Shown: in pieces, positions 1 through 6,033 of the stretch
Position numbering within the stretch: position 1 is the first letter of the stretch
Layout of the letters: every line of letters starts with the position of its first letter
Source: Tissierellia bacterium
GTDB taxonomy: Bacteria; Bacillota; Clostridia; Tissierellales; Sedimentibacteraceae
Direction: 5' to 3'
Assembly: GCA_028700795.1 (NCBI GenBank)
Contig: JAQVRY010000038.1
Location: forward strand, 1 to 13,400
Length of the DNA stretch: 13,400 nt
Notes under the pieces: model-generated
What the model was told of the DNA's origin: nothing
Database searches by the model: none
Seen by the model: only the letters and a program-made list of their open reading frames with translations
Made by a program: the position numbers and the translations under genes

Positions 1-30
1 GTCTTTTGACAAGAAGCGTCCTATATATTT

Positions 31-60
31 GTCATCCTGAGCGTAAGCGAAGGATCTCAG
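31..60. repeat. Dispersed repeat, single arm
   Basis: This 30-base segment begins GTCATCCTGAG and ends GAAGGATCTCAG. It closely matches the left arm of the hairpin at 2685-2715, with a one-base length difference and a few substitutions in the middle. It lies 17 bases beyond the stop codon of the minus-strand transporter gene. Only one arm is present here: no complementary arm is visible within the bases available on either side, although the window starts only 30 bases upstream. Motifs of this kind recur in many bacterial genomes; that is from memory and not checked. Confidence 0.7.
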
Positions 61-76
61 GTTTTAACCGCAACCG

Positions 77-1444
77 CTACAGTATTACTAACGACACTAT
101 AATCGCAGCACCGATTCCGCAGAGCACAGGCACTAGATTTTTCCTTGCAAGTTCTTGTGGACTTATATTACAAATTGCAGCTACAGGTATAACAGCCCAA
201 GGAATTATTGTTCCTCCGTCAACCCATACGGTTATTATTTGACCTAATGCAGCCAATCCTGCTATATTTATATCGATAATATTTGAAAATGTATAAGCCA
301 AGGTTCCTACAATTGGAAGTCCTGAAAATCCTGAACCATCTAAACCTGTTATGAGCGCGACAACAGTCTGGGTTAATATGGCTGAAAGTTTGGTCATTTG
401 GATGCTTTCCGATAAAAATATACTTATGTCATTCAATATTCCAGGTGCTCCTGCTCCTAATACAGCTGTAGCTCCATCCTGATTACCTAAGAAGAAAAAT
501 CCTCCTATGAATAGCACGGGAGCAAAAACAGTGATTCCAAATTTGAAACCTTCTCTAATGTAATCCACTATCATTTCAAAACCATCTTTAATTTTAAAGC
601 TTGTTAAAACAGTCAAAAGCATTATGATTATTGAGGTTCCTCCTACAAGAGCAGTTGCATCGCCGCCTGCTAAATTGAATTTTACCATTGCCACAATATC
701 AATTAAAAATACTATTGGAGTCAAAACAGCAACATACTTCGCTGTCTTACTTTGAGTTATCGTTTCATGCTTGAAATTTTCGTCTGCAGCAGGTGCAATT
801 TGGGGAGCTTTTTTTAAGTCTCTTTTCATTAATAAAAATGCAGCTGCTATAGTTACAATAGACATTGTAAGCCATATGGGCACTGATGCTCTAATAATTT
901 CAGTTACATCAATACCTGCTCCCGTAGCGGTTATGGTTGGTGCTCCTTGTATAAAAAAGTCACTGGAAAGTGCAATACCATGACCGAATAAATTCATGGC
1001 AACTGCAGCATAAATAACAGGCAGACCTGTAGCAACTGCAGCAGGAAGCAGAACTGCCCCTATCAAGGGAACTGCGGGGCTGGGCCAAACTAGCCAAGAT
1101 ATTATCATCATTGCCACACCTATTCCCCAAAATGCCATAGTTTGATTAACCATAATTTTTTTAATCGGTGACATTATTAATATATCTGCACCGACCGCCT
1201 GCAGGGACTTAGACATGGCAACAACCAATGAAATAATAAGTATAATACCCCAAAATTCATTGCCTGAATAAATAATAGTGTTAAATATAGACTGTACAGC
1301 AAATACTGCACTGCCCGAGTAAAGAAAACCCATGGCAAAAATACCGACAATACATGGAATTACAATTTCTTTTTTCATGAGCATAATAACAAGAATAATT
1401 ACTACCATTATCATATACAAGTAGTGAAGAGAAGTTAAAGCCAT
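77..1444 (-). CDS. Polytopic membrane transporter, ion-transporter/gluconate-symporter-like
   Basis: The product is 455 residues of almost continuous hydrophobic segments, which I read as about 11-13 membrane helices. A hydrophilic loop near residues 210-235, rich in Lys, Glu and Ala, probably lies in the cytoplasm between two halves. The second half has Gly-rich re-entrant-like stretches (GLDGSGFSGLP and WVDGGTIIPW). This layout resembles the ion transporter (IT) superfamily of gluconate, dicarboxylate/citrate and Na+/H+ antiporter-like carriers, but I cannot name the substrate. The start is set at 1444 because GGAGG (1451-1455) lies six bases upstream; an 11-residue upstream extension in frame has no better site. 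It follows the ATPase gene in the same direction after 97 bases, so the two may be co-transcribed, although hairpins lie between them. No disruption is seen. Confidence 0.7.
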   Translation of the reverse strand: MALTSLHYLYMIMVVIILVIMLMKKEIVIPCIVGIFAMGFLYSGSAVFAVQSIFNTIIYSGNEFWGIILIISLVVAMSKSLQAVGADILIMSPIKKIMVNQTMAFWGIGVAMMIISWLVWPSPAVPLIGAVLLPAAVATGLPVIYAAVAMNLFGHGIALSSDFFIQGAPTITATGAGIDVTEIIRASVPIWLTMSIVTIAAAFLLMKRDLKKAPQIAPAADENFKHETITQSKTAKYVAVLTPIVFLIDIVAMVKFNLAGGDATALVGGTSIIIMLLTVLTSFKIKDGFEMIVDYIREGFKFGITVFAPVLFIGGFFFLGNQDGATAVLGAGAPGILNDISIFLSESIQMTKLSAILTQTVVALITGLDGSGFSGLPIVGTLAYTFSNIIDINIAGLAALGQIITVWVDGGTIIPWAVIPVAAICNISPQELARKNLVPVLCGIGAAIIVSLVIL

Positions 1445-1463
1445 ATGATACCTCCTTGGAATT

Positions 1464-1496
1464 AAGTAGAGGGACATTTTGTGTGGCCCTCTACTT
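1464..1496. repeat. Perfect 10-bp inverted repeat, REP-like hairpin
   Basis: AAGTAGAGGG (1464-1473) is exactly complementary to CCCTCTACTT (1487-1496), with a 13-base loop reading ACATTTTGTGTGG. On the minus strand it ends just ahead of the transporter ribosome binding site (GGAGG at 1455-1451), so in an mRNA it would fold directly upstream of that site. It has no following T-run in either direction, so it is not a normal intrinsic terminator. Its core, GGGACATT...TTGTGTG-CCC, matches the two ends of the neighbouring repeat at 1508-1565. Confidence 0.75.
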
Positions 1497-1507
1497 TATG
1501 TAAATCT

Positions 1508-1565
1508 GGGGACATTCTTTTAATAACTATCTCAAAAAGAGTTAACCTATATTTTGTGTGTCCCC
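1508..1565. repeat. REP/MITE-like palindromic element overlapping a gene end
   Basis: Terminal inverted repeats GGGGACA (1508-1514) and TGTCCCC (1559-1565) bound a 58-base element. A weaker imperfect inverted repeat lies inside it (CTC/GAG around an A-run near 1531-1541). The ends resemble the core of the hairpin at 1464-1496. The right part (1542-1565) lies inside the ATPase gene and encodes its last seven residues and stop codon. I recall clostridial repeats starting GGGGAC and ending GTCCCC in association with IS200/RAYT-type transposases; that is memory, not a search. No transposase is present here. Confidence 0.6.
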
Positions 1566-2621
1566 ATACCTCTGAGATATCTTTTCAAAGCATTCATTAA
1601 CACCGTCAAAATCCATGCAGTCAGTATAAAATACTTCTAAAAGGTCATGTAATTTTTTTGTTTCAGAAAGCTTATCCAGAGCATTTTTTATTAATAAATC
1701 ATATAAATGAAGATTTTTTTCAATTTCTGAAATCCGTGTCTTTATGCTTTCAGAATCCATAATGCTGTGAATATCAAAAACTTGATTATATTTTTCATTC
1801 ATGTGAATTTCTGCAGTAACAATTATAAGGTTTTTCTCCGGCAAATATATATGCTGTAGCTTTTTCGGGTTTAGAGGTCTGTAATAGCATTCCGCTGTAT
1901 ACCCATTTTTTAATGCCTCATTTAAAATTCTTTCAAGGAATACAGAAGAAAAGTTTGTATCATTATCTACAACCGCCCATACTTCATTGTCTTCAAAGAA
2001 TCGTTCCGTATGGCTTATATATCCGTTCGCCGTAAAAGATTCGGTAAACAGTTTTCTAATATTGCCGCTGCTTTTACAATATGAATGAGCAAACAGTTTA
2101 GTTACTGCTTTTTCACACATTTCATTAAACTTATCAACATTCACATACAAATCGTAAATTGAGCTGATTTCATCATGAACAATACCTGCAGCCTTTAAAT
2201 ATCTGTAAGCACTTATATATTTATTTGATTTAGCTTTATTGGTTTGGATTATGGCTGTCTTATGTTTATTTAGTTTTTGAACGTCAAGAAAGGAACCGAG
2301 ATTAATGATTTCATCAACTGCTCCAGGAATGACAGGGTCAATGGTATGAGGTGCAGTACCATCAACAAAAAGAGTTTTAAGTTCAGGAATCAAAATTCCG
2401 TCAAGACTTACATTATCGCTTGAGCAGTGTATGTATTCTATTGAATAGTTCTTATCCGTCATTTTTTCTGCAAACTTTTTCATGAAATGATTTTTGCCTA
2501 CTCCCGGTCCTCCTTTAAGAATATAAATGTGTTCAGCTTCTTCCGGCTTTAATAAATACTCAAAATAACTGAAAAATCCTTCAGCTGTATTGTTGCCTGC
2601 AAATACATGTTTTTCTTTCAT
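1542..2621 (-). CDS. P-loop ATPase-like protein of PRK06851 type, degenerate nucleotide site
   Basis: A soluble 359-residue protein. Residues 30-92 have the layout of this uncharacterised family: strand, GGPGVGKN loop (37-44), helix, then HCSSDN (65-70), LIPEL (77-81) and FVDGTAPH (85-92). The family normally has GKS or GKT; here Asn44 replaces the Ser/Thr that binds Mg2+. The second half (about 213-269) repeats the fold (VWAVV, helix, NGYTAECYY, YLPEKNLIIVT), but its P-loop is gone, with Ser225 at the position of the Lys. A helical region (291-330), probably coiled, follows. The last seven residues (GDTQNIG) are encoded by a repeat element. The start at 2621 is well supported by AGGAGGT (2627-2633) five bases upstream. 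A promoter lies at 2647-2675, and the transporter gene follows. The function is unknown; NTP hydrolysis may be weak or absent. Confidence 0.8.
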   Translation of the reverse strand: MKEKHVFAGNNTAEGFFSYFEYLLKPEEAEHIYILKGGPGVGKNHFMKKFAEKMTDKNYSIEYIHCSSDNVSLDGILIPELKTLFVDGTAPHTIDPVIPGAVDEIINLGSFLDVQKLNKHKTAIIQTNKAKSNKYISAYRYLKAAGIVHDEISSIYDLYVNVDKFNEMCEKAVTKLFAHSYCKSSGNIRKLFTESFTANGYISHTERFFEDNEVWAVVDNDTNFSSVFLERILNEALKNGYTAECYYRPLNPKKLQHIYLPEKNLIIVTAEIHMNEKYNQVFDIHSIMDSESIKTRISEIEKNLHLYDLLIKNALDKLSETKKLHDLLEVFYTDCMDFDGVNECFEKISQRYGDTQNIG

Positions 2622-2646
2622 TTTTTACCTCCTAAATGATATTTTC

Positions 2647-2675
2647 ATTATATGAAATTTTTTTATTATTGTTAA
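2647..2675 (-). promoter_or_regulatory. Sigma-A-type promoter for the ATPase gene
   Basis: On the minus strand, TTAACA (2675-2670) and a perfect TATAAT (2652-2647) are separated by 17 bases. Transcription would start about 15-20 bases upstream of the ribosome binding site of the ATPase gene. The hairpin repeat at 2685-2751 lies immediately upstream of the -35 element. Confidence 0.65.
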
Positions 2676-2684
2676 AAAAATTGT

Positions 2685-2751
2685 GTGTCATCCTGAGTGT
2701 AACGAAGGATCTCATCTTTTATGAGATTCTTCACTGCGTTCAGAATGATAC
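2685..2751. repeat. Long imperfect hairpin, full copy of dispersed repeat
   Basis: Two 31-base arms (2685-2715 and 2721-2751) flank a five-base CTTTT loop. Comparing the left arm with the reverse complement of the right arm gives 23 identities and 8 differences, and every difference is a transition (G/A or C/T), so several positions can still pair as G-U in RNA. The left arm matches the solitary copy at 31-60. It sits between the divergent ATPase and DUF1540 genes. No T-run follows, so it is not a standard terminator. Confidence 0.8.
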
Positions 2752-2799
2752 TTTCATGTATTCATAGCAATGACATATTTTGAAATATTATTGTTATTA

Positions 2800-2817
2800 A
2801 ATTAAATGTATTTAATT
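2800..2817. repeat. AT-only palindrome upstream of the DUF1540 gene
   Basis: AATTAAAT and ATTTAATT are perfectly complementary around a GT centre. It lies about 70 bases ahead of the DUF1540 start, near where a -35 region could be. Palindromes of only A and T arise easily by chance in DNA of this composition, so a binding-site role is only a possibility. Confidence 0.3.
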
Positions 2818-2837
2818 ATAAAAAAAGTATTCAAGGG

Positions 2838-2864
2838 CATAATATTTTAGAAAGTTCAACTTTC
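2838..2864 (+). promoter_or_regulatory. Candidate promoter -10 and 15-bp operator-like palindrome
   Basis: CATAAT (2838-2843), continuing as CATAATA, could be a -10 element. It is followed by GAAAGTT-C-AACTTTC (2850-2864), a perfect 7-bp inverted repeat around one base. The palindrome would lie at or just after the transcription start and ahead of the AAGGAG ribosome site (2875-2880), a typical place for a repressor operator. The -35 is poor (ATTATA at 2815-2820 with 17-bp spacing). The CATAATA form also resembles forespore sigma F/G -10 elements. Both readings are inferences. Confidence 0.4.
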
Positions 2865-2887
2865 AATAATGAATAAGGAGACATATT

Positions 2888-3076
2888 ATGCAAGGCAAAG
2901 CACAAAAAATGGATCATCATAATCCCGGCATAAAATGTGTTGTAAACACATGTTACTATTATGCTGACGGGGATCACTGCAACGCTCAGAAAATCGAAGT
3001 GCAAAGGCGTGATGCAACTTCATCAAAGGAAACAGATTGTGCAACATTCACTCAAGACCATCAAAGCATGTCATAA
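2888..3076 (+). CDS. DUF1540 domain small cysteine protein
   Basis: A 62-residue hydrophilic protein. Four cysteines (17, 22, 31 and 51) sit in the DUF1540 pattern: IKCxVNTCYYY, then CNAQKIEV, then an alternating region, and a terminal TDCATF. The spacing suggests a small metal-binding or disulfide-bonded fold; the molecular role of the family is not established. There is no signal peptide or membrane segment. The His-rich stretch around residues 10-11 could add metal ligands. The start is set by AAGGAG (2875-2880) seven bases upstream; Met8 has no such site. It is a single-gene unit, ended by the terminator at 3107-3143. DUF1540 proteins are common in spore-forming Firmicutes, so a sporulation-time role is plausible but not shown. 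Confidence 0.85.
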   Translation: MQGKAQKMDHHNPGIKCVVNTCYYYADGDHCNAQKIEVQRRDATSSKETDCATFTQDHQSMS

Positions 3077-3106
3077 AATGCCCTAACCGGCGAGATGCCC
3101 TTACTC

Positions 3107-3143
3107 AAAAAATTGTCCTTTAAAATAAAGGACAATTTTTTTT
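3107..3143 (+). terminator. Rho-independent terminator after the DUF1540 gene
   Basis: A perfect 12-bp stem pairs AATTGTCCTTTA (3111-3122) with TAAAGGACAATT (3126-3137) around an AAA loop. It is preceded by an A-run and followed by a T-run through 3143. The flanking runs would also allow it to work in the opposite direction. It separates the DUF1540 gene from the recX promoter. Confidence 0.9.
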
Positions 3144-3158
3144 AGGTCTTAAGTAATA

Positions 3159-3187
3159 TTGATATCGTTCTAAATCTGTGTTATTAT
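3159..3187 (+). promoter_or_regulatory. Sigma-A-type promoter for recX
   Basis: TTGATA (3159-3164) and TATTAT (3182-3187) are 17 bases apart, close to the housekeeping consensus. The expected transcription start near 3194 leaves a very short leader before GAGG (3198-3201) and the recX ATG at 3207. No SOS (LexA) box is apparent to me in this segment. Confidence 0.65.
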
Positions 3188-3206
3188 GTAAAAAAATGAG
3201 GAAGAT

Positions 3207-3848
3207 ATGAAAAAGATTACTAAAATAGAGTACCAGAAAAAAAATAAAGAAAGATTCAATATATACATAGATGATGAATATGGGTTTTCTGTTGATATAA
3301 GCATATTGATTAAATATTCGCTCAAAAAAGGTATGGAATTAGATGATGCTCTCGTTGATGACATTTTGAGCTCCGAAGAAAAAATAAGCGTTTATAATTA
3401 CGGGATTTCTGTGCTTTCAAGATATGCCAAAAGCGAATGTGAACTAAGGCTTAAAATGAAAAACAAAGGCTTTGAGCCTCAGTTAATTGACAATGCCATA
3501 AGCACACTTAAAGAGCGCAAATACTTAGATGATGAAAGATATTGTGAAATGTTCATAAACGACAAAATTAATATTTCCAAACATGGTGTGCGTAAAATAA
3601 AGGAAGCTTTGTATTACAAAGGCATTGACAAAGAAATAATAGAAGAAAAGATTAAGAATATTTCAGCAGAGAGTGAAGAGGAAAGAGCTTTTATTTTGGG
3701 AGAAAAAAAGCTATTAAAAATAAAAGAAAATGATAACCGCAAAAAAATGGCAAAGTTGTCGAATTATTTGATAGGAAAGGGCTTTGAATATGAAACGGTA
3801 AATAAAACACTAAGAAAACTATTAAATAAAAATGACGATTTCTATTAA
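3207..3848 (+). CDS. recX: Regulatory protein RecX
   Basis: The product is 213 residues. RecX binds along or inside RecA filaments and modulates recombination and SOS induction. Residues 1-55 form the charged N-terminal extension with a YIDDEYGFSVD strand seen in Firmicutes RecX. The helical repeats follow: LSRYAKSECELRLKMKNKGF (about 70-89), then KYLDDERYCEMFI and GVRKIKEALYYKGI (to about 140), then a third repeat ending in LSNYLIGKGFEYETV. The length is within the family range for this longer form. The start has GAGG five bases upstream and a short leader from the promoter at 3159. recA is not in the window. The next gene begins 12 bases after the stop, so the two are probably co-transcribed. 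Confidence 0.9.
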   Translation: MKKITKIEYQKKNKERFNIYIDDEYGFSVDISILIKYSLKKGMELDDALVDDILSSEEKISVYNYGISVLSRYAKSECELRLKMKNKGFEPQLIDNAISTLKERKYLDDERYCEMFINDKINISKHGVRKIKEALYYKGIDKEIIEEKIKNISAESEEERAFILGEKKLLKIKENDNRKKMAKLSNYLIGKGFEYETVNKTLRKLLNKNDDFY

Positions 3849-3860
3849 GGGGGTATACAT

Positions 3861-4748
3861 ATGAAAGAGTTTGCTGATTATATATCAGATGCATTTATTC
3901 ATTGCAGGATGAGCTATCATGAAGGTAAATTTGATATTAAAGCTATTTATGCCAATAAACAATTAGAGGAAATTACCAACAAAACAACAGACCAAATAAT
4001 CGGAAGGAAAATGACAGAAGTATTCCCAAATCTTTCAGATTCAATATTTGACTGGCCAAAAATATTATGTGAAGCTGCAATGACCAATGAGCATACGATT
4101 ATTGAACAATATATAAATGTCTTTGAGAAATTTGTTAAATTCAATATTTTTGGGTTTAAAGATGATACATTTTACATAATGATTCAAGATTTAACACACA
4201 AAAGAGAAATCAGGAGAATCATTCTTGAAAAGGACAGACAAATCAAACATTTAGAAAATGAAGTCAAATCAAGAGCCAGTATTGAGCCCCTTACTAATTT
4301 ATATAATTTTCAGTTTATTACTGACTGTTTAAAACACAGCATAGAAAGCTATAAGGATGAAGGAACTGCATTTTGTGTTCTATTGATAGATATTGATGAT
4401 TTTAAAGAGTTCAACCTTAAACACGGCATGGAAACCGGAGACATGGTTTTGCAGGATGTGGCACATATCCTCAGCTTATCCGCCAGAAAAATAGATGTGG
4501 TGGGTAGATATGGAAACGATAAATTTATTATGATATTGAACAATGTTGAGCTTGATATTGCAAAAATAGTTGTTGAAAAAGTAAAAATGGAAATTAGCAG
4601 ATACGACTTGAATATAAGCAAAAATAGTATTCAGGTAAGCGGAGCTGTTGTGGAATACAGAGGCGAAACATTGGAAGGATTTATTGAAAAGGCTGAGGAA
4701 TTGCTTGAAAAGGCCCAAGCTATGGGAAAGGGAAGAATATTGTCATAA
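3861..4748 (+). CDS. PAS-GGDEF protein with degenerate active site
   Basis: A 295-residue cytoplasmic protein. Residues 1-115 look like a PAS sensor (IYANKQLEEITN, DQIIGRKMTEVFP, and a terminal IMIQDLTHKRE). A helical linker (115-140) follows, then a GGDEF-type domain (142-295) starting EPLTNLYNF and containing LIDIDDFKEFN and HGMETGDMVLQDVA. The signature that should read GGDEF is GNDKF (218-222): Gly2 is Asn and the Glu is Lys, which argues against diguanylate cyclase activity. The substrate-side Asn185 and Asp194 positions are kept, and so is the RxxD inhibitory site (R209-K-I-D212), so it may bind c-di-GMP or GTP as a receptor. AAGGGGG (3847-3853) overlaps the recX stop and supports the start. 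It is the second gene of the recX operon. Confidence 0.8.
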   Translation: MKEFADYISDAFIHCRMSYHEGKFDIKAIYANKQLEEITNKTTDQIIGRKMTEVFPNLSDSIFDWPKILCEAAMTNEHTIIEQYINVFEKFVKFNIFGFKDDTFYIMIQDLTHKREIRRIILEKDRQIKHLENEVKSRASIEPLTNLYNFQFITDCLKHSIESYKDEGTAFCVLLIDIDDFKEFNLKHGMETGDMVLQDVAHILSLSARKIDVVGRYGNDKFIMILNNVELDIAKIVVEKVKMEISRYDLNISKNSIQVSGAVVEYRGETLEGFIEKAEELLEKAQAMGKGRILS

Positions 4749-4768
4749 GGGAGCACTTAAGCTCCCTT
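4747..4768 (+). terminator. Hairpin between convergent genes
   Basis: AAGGGAGC (4747-4754) pairs perfectly with GCTCCCTT (4761-4768) around a six-base loop. It overlaps the stop codon of the GGDEF-type gene and lies just before the stop of the convergent S8 peptidase gene. The T-run after the stem is only three bases, so termination strength is uncertain; it may act mainly as an mRNA 3' end stabiliser. Confidence 0.5.
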
Positions 4769-4770
4769 TG

Positions 4771-5940
4771 CTAAGAAAAAATTCGCCGCATATCTAAAAC
4801 TCCTGCTCCTTGCTCATAGGAAGATGCTTTTATTCTTGAGCATGAATTAAGGAGTATCCTTTTAATATCGAAATGGTTGTAATTTGGATTTTCATTTAAA
4901 AGTAAAGCAGCAGCCCCGGATATCATGGGTGCGGACATTGATGTACCGCTCAATGTGGTATAGCCGCTTAAATTTTTATTGGATAAAGACATTATATCAA
5001 CTCCCGGAGCTATTAAATCCGGTTTGCGGACTCTGTCCAATGTAGGACCTCTGCTTGAAAATTCAGCAATTGTCTCATTTTTAAAATAAGACGCGTCTCT
5101 GTCATTCAAAGAACCGACAGAAATTACATACCTGCTCGTTGCCGGAGATAATATCGTATTGTGCAAAGGTCCGCTGTTTCCTACGGCAGCAACCACTATG
5201 AGATCTTCTTCAATTGCTCGGTTTGCAGCTTTTACCAATGGGTCTCTCCTTTCCTTATATTGAGCGATTGCACCAAGAGAAAAGTTGATTATTCTAATTT
5301 TATAGACCTCCTTGTTTTCAATAATCCATTGAACAGTTGATAGAATATCAGAAGTATTTCCATTTCCGTTTTCATCAAGCACCTTAATTGATAATATATT
5401 AGCTTCCGGTGCTATACCTTTGTATTTGCCCTTGGATGAATAACCGCTGCCGGCAAGTATCCCCGCGCAATGAGTTCCGTGTCCGTTGTCATCGTAAAAC
5501 TTGGAGCGATTGTTCACAAAATCCTTAAAGCCCACTATCCTGTTTTCAGGATATATTAAATCTGCATGAGGTGCGATACCTGTATCAATTATTGCAACAG
5601 TAACATCTTTTCCTGTATATTTAGTATTTAAGGAGTAATCGGCTCCGATCGTTTTTCTTGCTTCATCCATTACCGCAAATACCTTTGAATCATATGATAT
5701 AAATTCAACATCAGGCTCAGCTGTTAATTTAAGGATTGATTCAGTGCTCATTTCACATGCACAGCCGTTTATAATGGGAAGACAGTGCTTTAATTTTTTC
5801 GATAATGAACCGATTTGTCCCTCCTTCATTTTTTTGTCGGATTTATAACTTATAATAACGGGTATAATATTATTGCTGCTTGAGGAAAGGCGCCCTTTTA
5901 TAACTGGACACACTTTATTTAAATCTATATAATTTCTCAT
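4771..5940 (-). CDS. Subtilisin-like serine peptidase (S8), intracellular type
   Basis: The product is 389 residues from the ATG; the residue numbers here count from the GTG three codons earlier. The catalytic triad is intact: Asp122 (IIDTG), His157 (NGHGTH) and Ser337 (GTSMSAP), with oxyanion Asn258 (AVGNSG). Residues 28-90 look like an inhibitor_I9-type propeptide (IIPVIISYKSD, ending EPDVEFISYDSKV). There is no signal peptide or membrane helix, so it probably acts in the cytoplasm, as proposed for B. subtilis AprX, which it resembles in plan. I prefer ATG at 5940, since AGGTG (5953-5949) lies six bases upstream; the GTG at 5949 would have its ribosome site too close. The gene is divergent from walR and convergent with the GGDEF-type gene. 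Confidence 0.88.
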   Translation of the reverse strand: MRNYIDLNKVCPVIKGRLSSSSNNIIPVIISYKSDKKMKEGQIGSLSKKLKHCLPIINGCACEMSTESILKLTAEPDVEFISYDSKVFAVMDEARKTIGADYSLNTKYTGKDVTVAIIDTGIAPHADLIYPENRIVGFKDFVNNRSKFYDDNGHGTHCAGILAGSGYSSKGKYKGIAPEANILSIKVLDENGNGNTSDILSTVQWIIENKEVYKIRIINFSLGAIAQYKERRDPLVKAANRAIEEDLIVVAAVGNSGPLHNTILSPATSRYVISVGSLNDRDASYFKNETIAEFSSRGPTLDRVRKPDLIAPGVDIMSLSNKNLSGYTTLSGTSMSAPMISGAAALLLNENPNYNHFDIKRILLNSCSRIKASSYEQGAGVLDMRRIFS

Positions 5941-5994
5941 AAAATTCACCTACCTAAATTAATTTATGCTTTTAAATAAAGATGGTGTTCATTT

Positions 5995-6022
5995 TTGAAA
6001 AACATGTTATAATAAATATGAT
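5995..6022 (+). promoter_or_regulatory. Promoter region of the wal operon
   Basis: Two overlapping readings are possible. TTGAAA (5995-6000) with TATGAT (6017-6022) has a 16-bp spacer. Alternatively, TATAAT (6008-6013) preceded by TG at 6005-6006 forms an extended -10 with a poor -35. Either gives a start around 6020-6030, just at or before the leader hairpin. I see no clear pair of WalR-box half sites (TGTWAH spaced by five) here. Confidence 0.55.
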
Positions 6023-6033
6023 AAATGAAGCAA
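6006..6033 (-). promoter_or_regulatory. Candidate promoter of the S8 peptidase gene
   Basis: On the minus strand, TTGCTT (6033-6028) and TATAAC (6011-6006) are 16 bases apart. If real, it overlaps the wal operon promoter on the other strand, so the two polymerases would compete for the same DNA. The leader to the peptidase ATG at 5940 would be about 60 bases. The match is moderate. Confidence 0.35.

Noticed and set aside
6..242. Open frame on the plus strand at the left edge
   Set aside because: It overlaps the 3' end of the transporter gene and the repeat at 31-60, has no ribosome site, and its peptide resembles no known protein. It is a shadow frame.
1445..1477. Eleven-residue upstream extension of the transporter
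   Set aside because: It would start inside the hairpin repeat without a ribosome site. GGAGG is correctly placed for the ATG at 1444.
2685..2751. Intrinsic terminator, or a CRISPR-like repeat
   Set aside because: No T-run follows the stem, the two genes beside it diverge, and there is no series of regularly spaced repeats.
2622..2887. Small RNA gene or extra small ORF in the largest intergenic region
   Set aside because: Apart from the repeat, promoter elements and palindromes listed, no ribosome site plus open frame, and no recognisable riboswitch or tRNA fold, was seen.
5941..5949. GTG start for the S8 peptidase three codons upstream
   Set aside because: The AGGTG site would overlap the GTG itself, whereas the ATG at 5940 has a normal six-base spacing.
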